A stretch of 64,000 nt of DNA from Anaerolineales bacterium. Lineage in GTDB: Bacteria > Chloroflexota > Anaerolineae > Anaerolineales > Villigracilaceae. A model generated the notes under the pieces. That model was not told the origin of the DNA. It worked only from the letters and a program-made list of their open reading frames with translations, and did no database searches. Shown here in pieces: positions 1 to 7,830 of this stretch. Positions within the stretch are counted from its first letter, which is position 1. Each line of letters starts with the position of its first letter. The stretch covers positions 3,534,001-3,598,000 of the forward strand of contig CP129482.1 of the NCBI GenBank assembly GCA_030583925.1. The letters run 5' to 3'. Both the position numbers and the translations under genes were made by a program.

Positions 1-1140
1 GACTTGCACGTGTTCGATACGATGACGGAGCGCGGGCAGGTGATTTTCTTTTTCGTAGTTGCGGAGTTGCTCGTAGGCGTTGAGGACTTCGTGATTGGCG
101 CGGTCGCCGATGGCGTGGACGGTCATGCCGAGACCGACTTGCGCGGCTTTGCGACCATGCTCGAAGAGTTCCTCGCCGTCCATGTTGAGGATGCCGCGAT
201 TGTTTTCCTCGCCGACATACGGCTGAAACATCGCCGCCGTGTGCGGACCGAGGGCGCCGTCCATGAAGGCTTTGACGTTGCCGATGCGAAGCATATCGTC
301 GCCGAAGGCACCGCGCAGACCGAGCGCGTGGATTTCGTCGAGCAGTTCGACGGGCAGGTTTTTCAACACGCGCAGTTTGAGTTTGTGTTCTGCGTGCAGT
401 TTTTGCAATGCCATGAACGAGTCGCGGCGGTCAAAGTCGTGGATGCCGGTCAGTCCCATCTTCCACAGAATCGGTTGGGCTTTTTCGATGGCGTCGGTGA
501 TTTCGGCGCTGGTCGGTTCAGGCAGGACGCGGCTGACGAGTTCCATCGCGGTTTCGAGCAGGATGCCGGTGGCGACTCCGTGCGCGTCGCGTTGAATCTG
601 TCCGTTTTGCGGATCGGGAGTGGAGGCTGTAATATTCGCCAGTTTCAACGCGTTCGTGTTCGCCCACGCGGCGTGAAGCGATTTGGCGGTGAGGTAGACG
701 GGGTTGTTTGGCGCGATGGAGTCGAGTTCCAATGCATTAGGCCATGCGCTCGTTGGTGACTCTCCCTCACCCCTAGCCCCTCTCCCAGCGGGAGAGGGGG
801 ACCACTCGTTTTGATTCCAGCCGTGACCGAGAATCCATTCGCCGGGTTTGGCGGTTTTCACGCGTTCCGCCACGCGGCGCAGGCATTCTTCTTTAGTGTC
901 CACTTCGCAGTCGATCTTTTGCAAGCCGAGCCCGTATTGTTTCAAATGCAAATGCGCGTCGGTGAGACCGGGGACGATGACGCGCCCGCCCAGGTTTTGT
1001 CCTTTGGCGCGGGGATAGTGGTTGAACAGCGTGTTCACGTCGCCGACCGCGAGAATCCGTTCGCGGTCAATGAGCAGAGCCGAAGCGGTCGGCTGAGCCG
1101 GGTTTTGTGTGATGATGCGGGCATTGTGGAGGAGGATCAT
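1..1140 (-). CDS. Amidohydrolase, YtcJ-like (3' end beyond window)
   Basis: Metal-dependent amidohydrolase of the YtcJ/imidazolonepropionase-like group; the substrate cannot be told from sequence. The ATG at 1140 is preceded by an AGGA ribosome site and begins MILLHNARIITQNP, the usual beta-sandwich opening of the family. The metal-binding GLTDAHLHL motif follows near residue 60, and NQNEW and RIEHVQ match family blocks. About 380 of the roughly 530 residues expected are present before the left edge. Residues about 113-126 (SPSPAGRGARGEGE) are not family sequence: they are an interspersed repeat read in frame at 761-802. The gene is downstream of parB on the same strand, separated by a palindromic repeat. 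Family call is firm. Confidence 0.85.
   Translation of the reverse strand, partial: MILLHNARIITQNPAQPTASALLIDRERILAVGDVNTLFNHYPRAKGQNLGGRVIVPGLTDAHLHLKQYGLGLQKIDCEVDTKEECLRRVAERVKTAKPGEWILGHGWNQNEWSPSPAGRGARGEGESPTSAWPNALELDSIAPNNPVYLTAKSLHAAWANTNALKLANITASTPDPQNGQIQRDAHGVATGILLETAMELVSRVLPEPTSAEITDAIEKAQPILWKMGLTGIHDFDRRDSFMALQKLHAEHKLKLRVLKNLPVELLDEIHALGLRGAFGDDMLRIGNVKAFMDGALGPHTAAMFQPYVGEENNRGILNMDGEELFEHGRKAAQVGLGMTVHAIGDRANHEVLNAYEQLRNYEKENHLPALRHRIEHVQV
761..802. repeat. SPSP/GRG-type palindromic repeat inside a gene
   Basis: A copy of the element with core CCCCTCTCCC..GGGAGAGGGG, inserted in frame in the amidohydrolase. On the coding strand it is read as SPSPAGRGARGEGE. Related copies lie at 51307-51342 and 53142-53180, and a more complex relative at 39892-39970. 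Confidence 0.85.
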
Positions 1141-1150
1141 TTTGATTCCT

Positions 1151-1210
1151 GTAGGGGCACAGCGGAACTTTGAATGGTCAAAACCTTTACGCGATCCGCT
1201 GTGCCCCTAC
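1151..1210. repeat. GTAGGGGC palindromic intergenic repeat, copy 1
   Basis: Perfect 16-bp inverted arms, GTAGGGGCACAGCGGA at 1151-1166 and its complement at 1195-1210, with a 28-nt loop. It fills the gap between the amidohydrolase and parB and may act as an mRNA 3' stem-loop for parB. There is no T-run. Confidence 0.85.
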
Positions 1211-1215
1211 GAATT

Positions 1216-2061
1216 TCACGTCAATTTTTCCAACAGCGAGTCTAATTCCTCGTCGGAATAATAAAAGATGGTGACCGTCCCGCCGCGTTTGCCGTGTTTG
1301 AGAGCGACCTTCGTGCCGAGGCTGGATTGCAACTTCCGTTCCACATCGCTCACGTTCGGACTTCGGCCTGTCTTCTTCTTGGCGACCGGTCTCTGCCCCG
1401 AAAGTTTGCGCGCGAGAACTTCGGTGGATCTCACGCTCAGGTCGAGATTGATGATCTGGTTCAATAAATGTTCCTGCGCCTTGGCGGATAGCGACAACAT
1501 CGCGCGCGCGTGCCCTTCGGTGATTCTTCCATCCACGAGCGCTTGCTTCACCGCCGCGGACGCGTCGAGCAGACGCAGGGTGTTGGTCACTGCGACCCGG
1601 CTTTTTCCCACCCGTGAAGCGATGGTCTCATGCGACATCCTAAATTCTTTGGCAAGGTTCTGGTACGCCTCCGCCTCTTCGATGGGATTCAAATCCGCGC
1701 GCTGAACGTTTTCGATGAGGGCGAGTTCGAGCAATTGCTGGTCGGTCGCGCTGCGAATCACCACCGGGACAGTTTTTAACCCAGCCTTGCGCGAGGCTTG
1801 CAAACGCCGCTCGCCCGCGATCAACGTGTATGCTCCGCCCTTGCTCGGCGAGACGATGAGCGGCTGGATCACTCCATGCTCGCGGATGGACGCGGCGAGA
1901 TTCTCCAATTCAACCGCGTCGAATTTTTCGCGCGGCTGGCGCGGGTTACGCTGGATCGAGTCCAACGAAACTTGCATAATCCCGCCTGCCTCGCCAGCGG
2001 AGGTTTTTCCCGCCGGGATGAGCGCGTCGAGTCCTTTGCCGAGACCGGTTCGTTTTGCCAT
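1216..2061 (-). CDS. parB: Chromosome partitioning protein ParB
   Basis: ParB/Spo0J-type CTP-dependent DNA clamp that spreads from parS sites and works with ParA in chromosome segregation. The 281 residues show the N-terminal signature TGLGKGLDALIP (residues 5-16), the CTP-binding GERR box (83-86), the ENVQRADLNPIEEA block near 118-131, a helix-turn-helix region about 140-165 and a C-terminal dimerisation segment. It follows parA after a 56-nt gap occupied by a palindromic repeat, so the pair is probably co-transcribed. No parS consensus is obvious nearby. Length and motifs are normal for a chromosomal ParB. Confidence 0.95.
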   Translation of the reverse strand: MAKRTGLGKGLDALIPAGKTSAGEAGGIMQVSLDSIQRNPRQPREKFDAVELENLAASIREHGVIQPLIVSPSKGGAYTLIAGERRLQASRKAGLKTVPVVIRSATDQQLLELALIENVQRADLNPIEEAEAYQNLAKEFRMSHETIASRVGKSRVAVTNTLRLLDASAAVKQALVDGRITEGHARAMLSLSAKAQEHLLNQIINLDLSVRSTEVLARKLSGQRPVAKKKTGRSPNVSDVERKLQSSLGTKVALKHGKRGGTVTIFYYSDEELDSLLEKLT

Positions 2062-2081
2062 GAATAACTCCTTGCATCAAA

Positions 2082-2110
2082 TGTAGGGGCGGGGTCACCC
2101 CGCCCCTACA
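2082..2110. repeat. GTAGGGGC palindromic repeat, copy 2
   Basis: A near-continuous palindrome (TGTAGGGGCGGGGT, one base, and its complement) between parA and parB. It would form a very stable stem in the parAB mRNA. Confidence 0.85.
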
Positions 2111-2117
2111 AAATAAA

Positions 2118-2888
2118 TTATTTCCCATCGCCCTTCAACAATTCCTTCGCCAGCGATTCATACGCCTGCGCGCCCACCGACGACGGCGCGTAGGCGGAGA
2201 TGGGCAGTCCATACGACGGCGCCTCGGCGAGACGGATGCTACGCGGCACCACGCTCTTGAATACCTGCCCGGGGAAATGGTTGTTGACTTCCTTCACCAC
2301 ATCGCTGGAAAGATTCGTCCGCGGGTCGAACATCGTCAAGATAACGCCGCGCACGCGTAATTTTGGAAAGAGCGAGGATTGCACGCGCTCGATGGTCTGT
2401 GTGATCTGACCGAGTCCCTCCAGCGCGAGGTATTCACATTGCACGGGAATCAACACGCCGTCCTTCGCCGCGACGAGTCCATTGACAGTGAGCAATCCCA
2501 GCGAAGGAGGGCAATCGATCAAAATGTAATCGTATTTGTCTTTAACCGATGCGAGGGCGTTCTTCAAACGGTGTTCGCGTTCCGTCTCTTCGACGAGTTC
2601 GACTTCCGCGCCCGCCAGCGACGGGGACGACGGCAGGAGCGAAAGTTGAAGCCGTTCATTGAAAAGAATGGATGAAGCAGGCACATCGCCGGAGAGCAAT
2701 GCGTCATACGTGCCCGTTTGCACGCCGCGTTTATCCACGCCGAGGCTGGATGTGGCGTTGGCTTGCGGGTCGAGGTCCACGATGAGCACGTTCTGCTCAA
2801 GCGTTGCCAGAAACGCGCCGAGGTTGATGGCGGTGGTAGTCTTGCCCACTCCACCTTTTTGGTTGACGAGGGTATAGATGCGAGGCAT
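2118..2888 (-). CDS. parA: Chromosome partitioning ATPase ParA/Soj
   Basis: Deviant-Walker ParA ATPase that binds DNA nonspecifically as an ATP dimer and moves ParB-parS complexes. The 256-residue protein starts MPRIYTLVNQKGGVGKTT, so the Walker A motif KGGVGKT with its signature lysine is at residues 11-17. VDLDPQANATSSLG (Walker A') and DYILIDCPPSLG (Walker B) follow. The length is that of chromosomal Soj rather than plasmid ParA with an N-terminal helix-turn-helix. It lies upstream of parB and downstream of the pfkB-type kinase, in a block with jag, yidC, rnpA and rpmH that is usually close to the replication origin. Confidence 0.96.
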   Translation of the reverse strand: MPRIYTLVNQKGGVGKTTTAINLGAFLATLEQNVLIVDLDPQANATSSLGVDKRGVQTGTYDALLSGDVPASSILFNERLQLSLLPSSPSLAGAEVELVEETEREHRLKNALASVKDKYDYILIDCPPSLGLLTVNGLVAAKDGVLIPVQCEYLALEGLGQITQTIERVQSSLFPKLRVRGVILTMFDPRTNLSSDVVKEVNNHFPGQVFKSVVPRSIRLAEAPSYGLPISAYAPSSVGAQAYESLAKELLKGDGK

Positions 2889-2924
2889 AGCGATTTACGA
2901 TTTCAGGTTGACGATTTATTTGCC

Positions 2925-2985
2925 ACAGAGATCACAGAGATTCTGAGAAAAAAACTCTGAGTTCTCTGCGCGCTCTGTGGCTATG
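2925..2985. repeat. GCCACAGAG..CTCTGTGGC inverted repeat
   Basis: Between the pfkB-type gene and parA. The outer arms GCCACAGAG and CTCTGTGGC enclose further CTCTGAG/CACAGAG units. A one-armed relative (GCCACAGAGACACGGAGAAC) lies at 37754-37773. It could form a long hairpin upstream of parA. Confidence 0.7.
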
Positions 2986-2987
2986 TT

Positions 2988-3839
2988 TTACTGCAACACT
3001 TCCATTTTACATTCTTCGATCTCTTCAGCGGTTGGGATGCCGTCCAAACCAACGCGGGTAACGGAATAACTCGCAACCAGCGTCGCGAAGCGCGCGGCTT
3101 CCCATGGGTCGCGCGTTTTGAACAAGCGGATAAAAAACGCGGCGGCGAAGATATCGCCCGCCCCGGTCGCGTCCACTTCGTTCACGTTCAGCGCGCGGAA
3201 GCGGCGGCGGTCGCCGTTCCAGTGCAAGATGCAACCCTCCGCGGCTTCGGTGACGACCAACATCCGCGTCTGATGCGCCATCTGTTCGATGATTTCGTTA
3301 TCGCCGTTCACATCCTCGCGGCTGATGACCACCGCGTTCGCTTTCTGCAAAATGGATTCCGCGTTCGACCACTCGGCGCGCGAGACGCGTCCCTCCGCAT
3401 CCCACGTCCGCATCCAGCCTTGGGGTGTGACTCCCAGAAACGCGGGCGAAAAATCATCCGGCAGGACGGTGTCCATTTCGTTTGCGATCGGACCAAGATG
3501 GATGATTCCCGCTTTGCGCCAGGGTTTTGGAACAGAGTTGAAATCGATCCGCGTGGCTTGCGCGCGCAGATATTGCACGCGTCCCGTGCGAGTGTAGATA
3601 TTTTCAAAGATGGTGCTATTCGGCGTTTCGATTGAAACGACAGGGATGCCATTCAGCGCGTCGAGCGGAGTTTCCTTGCCGATTGCGGTGACGATGCCCG
3701 CTTTCACTCCAAGCGCGCGGGCGGTCAGCGTGGAGTAGGCGACCGTCCCGCCCAAGCGCGCGCCGTCCGCTGTTAGATCGTGCGCCGCGTGACCAATCGC
3801 TAGATACTCCACCGGCTCGAGCGAAACGAGATTAGACAT
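2988..3839 (-). CDS. PfkB-family carbohydrate kinase
   Basis: Ribokinase-fold sugar or nucleoside kinase; substrate unknown. The 283-residue protein carries the second PfkB signature DATGAGDIFAAAF near residues 222-234, with the catalytic aspartate in GAGD, and the early GGTVAYST segment (about 30-37) expected of the family's first glycine motif. The start ATG at 3839 lies exactly 6 nt downstream of a perfect TATAAT (3846-3851), so the mRNA is probably leaderless. It lies between jag and parA, a position not usual for a sugar kinase. An inverted repeat separates it from parA. Confidence 0.85.
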   Translation of the reverse strand: MSNLVSLEPVEYLAIGHAAHDLTADGARLGGTVAYSTLTARALGVKAGIVTAIGKETPLDALNGIPVVSIETPNSTIFENIYTRTGRVQYLRAQATRIDFNSVPKPWRKAGIIHLGPIANEMDTVLPDDFSPAFLGVTPQGWMRTWDAEGRVSRAEWSNAESILQKANAVVISREDVNGDNEIIEQMAHQTRMLVVTEAAEGCILHWNGDRRRFRALNVNEVDATGAGDIFAAAFFIRLFKTRDPWEAARFATLVASYSVTRVGLDGIPTAEEIEECKMEVLQ

Positions 3840-3845
3840 GGGCAG

Positions 3846-3851
3846 ATTATA
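3846..3851 (-). promoter_or_regulatory. -10 box of leaderless pfkB-type gene
   Basis: TATAAT on the minus strand, six bases upstream of the ATG. A start site 6-7 nt below the -10 would coincide with the start codon. No -35 is recognisable; that position is occupied by a GTAGGGGC repeat. Confidence 0.6.
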
Positions 3852-3862
3852 CCGAATAAAAA

Positions 3863-3893
3863 TGTAGGGGCGACCCGGCGGGTCGCCCCTACA
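3863..3893. repeat. GTAGGGGC palindromic repeat, copy 3
   Basis: TGTAGGGGCGACCC, a 3-nt loop and the exact complement, between jag and the pfkB-type gene. It is nearly identical to the copy at 42143-42172. Confidence 0.9.
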
Positions 3894-3898
3894 AAAAT

Positions 3899-4687
3899 TT
3901 ATGAATTTTTCGGCACAATCGTCACCTTGCGATGCGGTTCCTCGCCGGCGCTTTCGGTTTTCACGTCCGGGTGGTCGCGCAGGGCGATGTGAATGATGCG
4001 CCGTTCGCCGGAGGGCATGGGTTCGAGCGATTGCTTCTTGCCGTTCTTGGCAACCTGTTCTGCCATGCGCAACGCCATCTGGATCAATTGCTTCTCGCGG
4101 CGATTGCGATATCCCTCCACGTCCACCGAAAGTTGCACCCAGTCTTGCACTTCCTTGCCGACAACGAGCGAGGCGACATACTGAAACGCGTTCAAGGTTT
4201 CAGAGTGACGCCCGATCAACACGCTGAGATCGTCCCCGCGAATGTCCACATGGATATTGCGCCTGCCTTCGCGGTCTTGCTCTCCATAATGCGCTGAAAC
4301 TTGCGCTTCGAGATGCAAAAGATGGATCAATTTCGAGATGGCGGCTTCGGTCCGGTCGAGGACGAGATCATGTTCAGGCTGGGATTCGGCTTCCGAGGAT
4401 GGAGCAGGCGTCCCCTTGTCTTGAACCGCTTTGGGCTTCGCTTCCTTCGCAGGTTTGGCTGGTTCGACCGCTTTTGCCGGCGCGTCGCCTTGAGGGAATC
4501 CGTCTTCGGGAATCACCGTCAACTTGACGCGTACTTGCGGCTTGCCTAATCCGAACAAGCCTTTCGTGCCGGCGTCCAGCACTTCGACGCTGACGCGGTC
4601 TGCCGTGAGATTCAGTTCGGCAAGTCCTTGCGCGAGGGCTTCCTCTACGGTGGGCGCTATGATCTCGAGCGTTGTCCTTTGATTCAT
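3899..4687 (-). CDS. jag: Jag/KhpB-type RNA-binding protein (SpoIIIJ-associated)
   Basis: RNA-binding protein encoded beside yidC in many bacteria and linked to cell-envelope regulation. The 262 residues contain a Jag_N domain (about 4-55, with GTKGLFGLGKPQVRVKL), an Ala/Lys/Pro/Glu-rich linker (about 60-105), a KH-like domain (about 115-190, VDIRGDDLSVLIGRHSETL) and an R3H domain (about 190-255, YRNRREKQLIQMALRMA and GERRIIHIALRDHPDV). The ATG has a strong AGGAGG site 5 nt upstream. yidC ends 12 nt upstream, so they share a transcript. Confidence 0.93.
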   Translation of the reverse strand: MNQRTTLEIIAPTVEEALAQGLAELNLTADRVSVEVLDAGTKGLFGLGKPQVRVKLTVIPEDGFPQGDAPAKAVEPAKPAKEAKPKAVQDKGTPAPSSEAESQPEHDLVLDRTEAAISKLIHLLHLEAQVSAHYGEQDREGRRNIHVDIRGDDLSVLIGRHSETLNAFQYVASLVVGKEVQDWVQLSVDVEGYRNRREKQLIQMALRMAEQVAKNGKKQSLEPMPSGERRIIHIALRDHPDVKTESAGEEPHRKVTIVPKNS

Positions 4688-4699
4688 GCCCGCCTCCTT

Positions 4700-5581
4700 T
4701 TATTTCGATTTTTGCCCGCCGGGCAAGAGGTTGCGCCAGTTGACCTTGCCCATCATCGCATATTGGATGATGCTCAAAATGTTGCTGGCGACAAAGTACA
4801 CCGAAAGCCCGGAGGCGTAATTGATCGAGAACATAAACAGCATGATCGGCATGTAAATGCCCATCATTTTGGTCGTCGCCGCGGATTGGTCGTTCGGGTT
4901 CGTGGCGGGCGGCATGGTGAGTTTGGTCTGGATGAACGTGGTCAGCCCGACGATCAGCGCAAGGATCGGGATGCTGAAGCCGAAGATCAAGGTCCGTTCA
5001 GGCAAGCCCATATCAATGCCTAAAAACTTGCTGTTGAGTGGAATGAGCGAGACCACATCTTGAAGCCCAAAGGCTTCGAGGCTCTTGGAAAGTTTGAGAA
5101 TGCTCAACGGGTAAGCGCCGATGGCATAGGTGATGCTAGGGATGAGCGCGAACAAGATCGGAAATTGGATCATCATCGGCAGGCACGAGCCGAACACGTT
5201 GATGCCGCGCTCGCGATAGATCCGCATTTGTTCTTGCGCGAGTTTTTCGCGGTCTTTGGCGTATTTCTTCTGGATGGCGAGCCACTCTTTGTCGTTCTGC
5301 AAGTCTTGCATGGCTTTCGAACTCTTCATCTGCTGGGCATTGAGAGGCCAGGTGGCTAAACGGATCAACACCGTCAACAGGATGATGGCAACCCCGAAGT
5401 TCTTGCCCACAAATTGGTAGATAAAGATAAGGATGTTGACAACGAGGTCAATGACAAGGTTGAAATTCGAGAACGCCAGCACGAGCACAGCGATCACGGC
5501 AATGGTTTTGAAGGTCTCGCGCGGGTTGATCTGCGGCATTTCAGGTCGTTGCGCCTGCGTTGGGTTACTTGGGTTTTTCAT
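4700..5581 (-). CDS. yidC: Membrane protein insertase YidC/Oxa1
   Basis: Inserts membrane proteins alone or with SecYEG. The 293-residue protein has the monoderm or short form, without the large periplasmic domain of proteobacterial YidC. An N-terminal helix (about 24-55) is followed by the core with ILLTVLIRLATWPLN (about 66-80), which contains the conserved arginine of the hydrophilic groove, then the coiled cytoplasmic hairpin rich in Lys/Gln/Glu (about 83-120) and further helices to about 285. It lies between a beta-propeller lipoprotein upstream and jag downstream. Confidence 0.95.
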   Translation of the reverse strand: MKNPSNPTQAQRPEMPQINPRETFKTIAVIAVLVLAFSNFNLVIDLVVNILIFIYQFVGKNFGVAIILLTVLIRLATWPLNAQQMKSSKAMQDLQNDKEWLAIQKKYAKDREKLAQEQMRIYRERGINVFGSCLPMMIQFPILFALIPSITYAIGAYPLSILKLSKSLEAFGLQDVVSLIPLNSKFLGIDMGLPERTLIFGFSIPILALIVGLTTFIQTKLTMPPATNPNDQSAATTKMMGIYMPIMLFMFSINYASGLSVYFVASNILSIIQYAMMGKVNWRNLLPGGQKSK

Positions 5582-5595
5582 ATATCAAAACTCTC

Positions 5596-6738
5596 TTATT
5601 TGTTCGGAAAAGTCCATTGCTGATCGCCATCCTGATCGAGAACAGCGAGATAATAATCGGATTCAAGGTACGCGACAAGCACAACGCCTCCAGCCGAAAC
5701 GGGCGTGGTGTATGCCTTGCCTTCTTGATCGGGCTTGAACCATTCGGTGAAATCTCCGGCTGTGTCGAAGGCAAAGATACTGCCCGATTCGGTGGCAAAC
5801 AAAACACGATCTCCCAACACCAGCGGGTTGGCGGTAATGGATGAATCCGGTTTGACCGGCTCCCAATTCAACCGCTGTTCTGCTGTGTTGTACGAATATA
5901 CATAACCTTCCGCATCGGCGAAATATAGGTTATCGCCGTCTGCGACGGGTGTGACCCAGATCCAGCCGTTGGTATCCAACACGGATTGATGTTCCCCAGT
6001 GACTGGGTCGAACCGTTCGAGTTGTTTGGCGAGCGAGCCGACGTATAACATGCCGTCGCCGCCGAGCGCGACTCCGCCGGGGATCGCTCCGCCGAGATCC
6101 TCTTTCCAAAGGATTTGGTAAGTAGCCAGATCAATCGCCGCCACGCTTTTATCCAGCGATGTAATGAAAAGCCGTTCGCCGTCGGTGACGGGTTGCGCCC
6201 AGAGACGCGAATCGCCGTCGCTGGATTGCGAAACTTCGATCACTTCAACGGCTTGTTTTTCCGATTTGCCGTCAGTTAGATCGAGCACATACACTTTGCC
6301 GTCCGAATTGGGCGCGAAAAGAAGGTTGCCAACTTCCAACGGCGGCGCGATCCACAAACCGCCAGCCTGAGAAAATTTCCATTTGACCTTGGGAGCGGGG
6401 TTTCTATCGGACGAGTTGAAGTCGTTCGGGTCAACGGCGTACATCACATGCTTGTTGCTGGAATCGAGGATGACAACGAGTCCGTCGCTGGTCACTACCG
6501 GGGTGGAGATGAACATGCTGGGATTCGTGTTGAGCAATGTAAAGCCGGTCTTTTCGCCGGAAAAACTCCACAATTGGTTGTGGGTCTTCAAATCAATGGC
6601 GTAAACCGTAGTGGTATGCGCCAAATAGGCTACTTCATCCGTTGCAGAAAGCCCGGGCCAGGCAGTGGCGCCGGTACATCCGCTCAACACAACGGCAAGC
6701 AGGATGACAGAGAGTACAAACAATTTCTTCTTTCGCAT
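5596..6738 (-). CDS. PQQ-like beta-propeller lipoprotein
   Basis: Exported lipoprotein with an eight-bladed-type beta-propeller of PQQ repeats. A short basic N-terminus and hydrophobic segment end in the lipobox LSGC (Cys21). The rest is repeated blades with motifs such as VYAIDLKTHNQLWSFSGE, VYVLDLTDG and IFAFDTAGDFTEWF. Overall form resembles BamB, but no BAM components are expected in a monoderm, so the role is unknown. It stands between yidD and yidC (14 nt before yidC) in an otherwise conserved insertase cluster, which suggests it works at the outer face of the membrane in protein insertion or folding. Start ATG 6738 has a GGAG site. Confidence 0.85.
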   Translation of the reverse strand: MRKKKLFVLSVILLAVVLSGCTGATAWPGLSATDEVAYLAHTTTVYAIDLKTHNQLWSFSGEKTGFTLLNTNPSMFISTPVVTSDGLVVILDSSNKHVMYAVDPNDFNSSDRNPAPKVKWKFSQAGGLWIAPPLEVGNLLFAPNSDGKVYVLDLTDGKSEKQAVEVIEVSQSSDGDSRLWAQPVTDGERLFITSLDKSVAAIDLATYQILWKEDLGGAIPGGVALGGDGMLYVGSLAKQLERFDPVTGEHQSVLDTNGWIWVTPVADGDNLYFADAEGYVYSYNTAEQRLNWEPVKPDSSITANPLVLGDRVLFATESGSIFAFDTAGDFTEWFKPDQEGKAYTTPVSAGGVVLVAYLESDYYLAVLDQDGDQQWTFPNK

Positions 6739-6753
6739 TGAAAAATCGAGCTC

Positions 6754-7044
6754 CTATGGAACGGGGTCGTAACCCCCGGGATTGAACGGGTTGCATCGCA
6801 AAACGCGCCAAGTTGCCATCAGCGACCCTTTGAGCGCGCCGTGTTTATAAATTGCTTGATAGCCGTAATGCGAACAGGACGGATAAAAGCGGCAGGTATT
6901 GGCGGGTATCCCCTTTGAAATCGTCATCTGATATAAACGGATCAACGACAACAAGACGATGCGCGGAAAATTCCAGAGCGTGCGCGGCAGATCGCGCAGA
7001 CGCGGCTCGTGAGAATAATCGTGCAGATGAAATTCAGGCGTCAT
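6754..7044 (-). CDS. yidD: Membrane protein insertion efficiency factor YidD
   Basis: Small membrane-associated protein that assists YidC-dependent insertion. The 96 residues include the family core [29 protein letters not shown] with the paired cysteines, [29 protein letters not shown] at the C-terminus. An unusual N-terminal extension of about 25 residues precedes the core. It overlaps the end of rnpA by 11 nt and so is translationally coupled to it. Confidence 0.95.
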   Translation of the reverse strand: MTPEFHLHDYSHEPRLRDLPRTLWNFPRIVLLSLIRLYQMTISKGIPANTCRFYPSCSHYGYQAIYKHGALKGSLMATWRVLRCNPFNPGGYDPVP

Positions 7045-7390
7045 GAGTTGGGGTGAGTGTGTACAGTTTCGCGCGTTGCAAAAGGTTGAGCAGGGCTTGG
7101 CGGGTTTCGTCCAATGTAGCGGAGGTCAACCCCGAACGGGCGATCAGGATCACGTCCGCGCTTGAACCGAGACCGGGGAGCAGAGTCCGCATCGCTTCGC
7201 GCAGAAGGCGCTTCGCCCGGTTGCGCCGCACAGCGGTCCCCACAGTGCGTCCCGCCGCCACACCGACGCGCAGAAGTCCATGCTCGTTCTTTTCGACAAT
7301 CAAAATGACAAGCGGGTGGGCATAGGACCTGCCGGAACGCCGCACCCGCTTGAAATCTTCAGACCGGGTCAGACGGAACTTTCTCTGCAC
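7034..7390 (-). CDS. rnpA: Ribonuclease P protein component
   Basis: Protein subunit of RNase P, which matures the 5' ends of tRNAs. The 118 residues include [16 protein letters not shown] at the N-terminus and the family signature [16 protein letters not shown] (about residues 53-68). The start is GTG at 7390, only 18 nt after the rpmH stop, and the 3' end overlaps yidD. This is the conserved rpmH-rnpA-yidD-yidC-jag order. Confidence 0.95.
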   Translation of the reverse strand: MQRKFRLTRSEDFKRVRRSGRSYAHPLVILIVEKNEHGLLRVGVAAGRTVGTAVRRNRAKRLLREAMRTLLPGLGSSADVILIARSGLTSATLDETRQALLNLLQRAKLYTLTPTHDA

Positions 7391-7408
7391 CCGAGCGCTC
7401 TCTTCCGC

Positions 7409-7579
7409 TTACCAGCGGACTTTCTTTACATGCTTATTGGCGGTCTTCGCCAACTGCTGGCGGCCCCGCAATCGTCGGCGCTTCAGCACCGCGCGCCCAT
7501 CGGCTGTCGCCATGCGCTTGCGAAAGCCATGCACGCGCACGCGGCGGCGGATCTTCGGTTGATACGTACGTTTGGTCAT
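7409..7579 (-). CDS. rpmH: 50S ribosomal protein L34
   Basis: Small ribosomal protein of 56 residues, starting [13 protein letters not shown]. The L34 signature is plain: TYQPK at the start, then [10 protein letters not shown] and [13 protein letters not shown]. It has about a dozen residues after the usual end ([15 protein letters not shown]), giving a longer basic C-terminus than the 44-46-residue norm. An AGGAAAG ribosome site precedes the ATG at 7579. First gene of the rnpA-yidD-yidC-jag transcript, with a good sigma-70-type promoter just upstream. dnaA, its usual neighbour, is absent; two trkA genes lie there instead. Confidence 0.96.
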   Translation of the reverse strand: MTKRTYQPKIRRRVRVHGFRKRMATADGRAVLKRRRLRGRQQLAKTANKHVKKVRW

Positions 7580-7635
7580 TCTACTTTCCTCATTTCAAAA
7601 AATAATGGCGGCTGGCTTTTGCAAACCGGCACGAC

Positions 7636-7665
7636 ATTATACCGTAGGGCTTCCGATTCGGTCAA
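7636..7665 (-). promoter_or_regulatory. Promoter of the rpmH-rnpA-yidD-yidC-jag cluster
   Basis: Minus-strand -35 TTGACC (7660-7665), an 18-nt spacer and -10 TATAAT (7636-7641). The resulting leader of about 50 nt carries the rpmH ribosome site. Confidence 0.7.
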
Positions 7666-7688
7666 TTTGGATTCATCGGACTTGTATG

Positions 7689-7786
7689 GCTTTCTCATTA
7701 TTGCTCGAATGAGCGCACTACGCGAATTATCTCAAGAAATATTCGCGGCATTCGCCCTGAGATTCTTCCGATAATGAGAAAACCTT
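7689..7786. repeat. Imperfect inverted repeat in rpmH-trkA gap
   Basis: Outer arms GGCTTTCTCATTATTG and its near-complement CGATAATGAGAAAACC bound a ~98-bp unit that holds smaller inverted segments (CGAAT..ATTCG, GAATCTC-like). It lies in the 251-bp gap between rpmH and the trkA gene, upstream of the rpmH promoter. It may be a mobile palindromic unit or the 3' stem-loop of the trkA transcript. Confidence 0.5.
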
Positions 7787-7830
7787 GGATTTGGGCAAAC
7801 GCTTCGCTCTCAGGGTCGGGCTGGTTCGAC

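Noticed and set aside
1211..1224. parS half-site (TTTCACGT) near the parB stop
   Set aside because: Only half of the palindrome matches, within coding sequence.
7580..7830. Replication origin beside rpmH
   Set aside because: No dnaA gene and no cluster of TTATNCACA boxes; only an inverted repeat and the rpmH promoter are seen.
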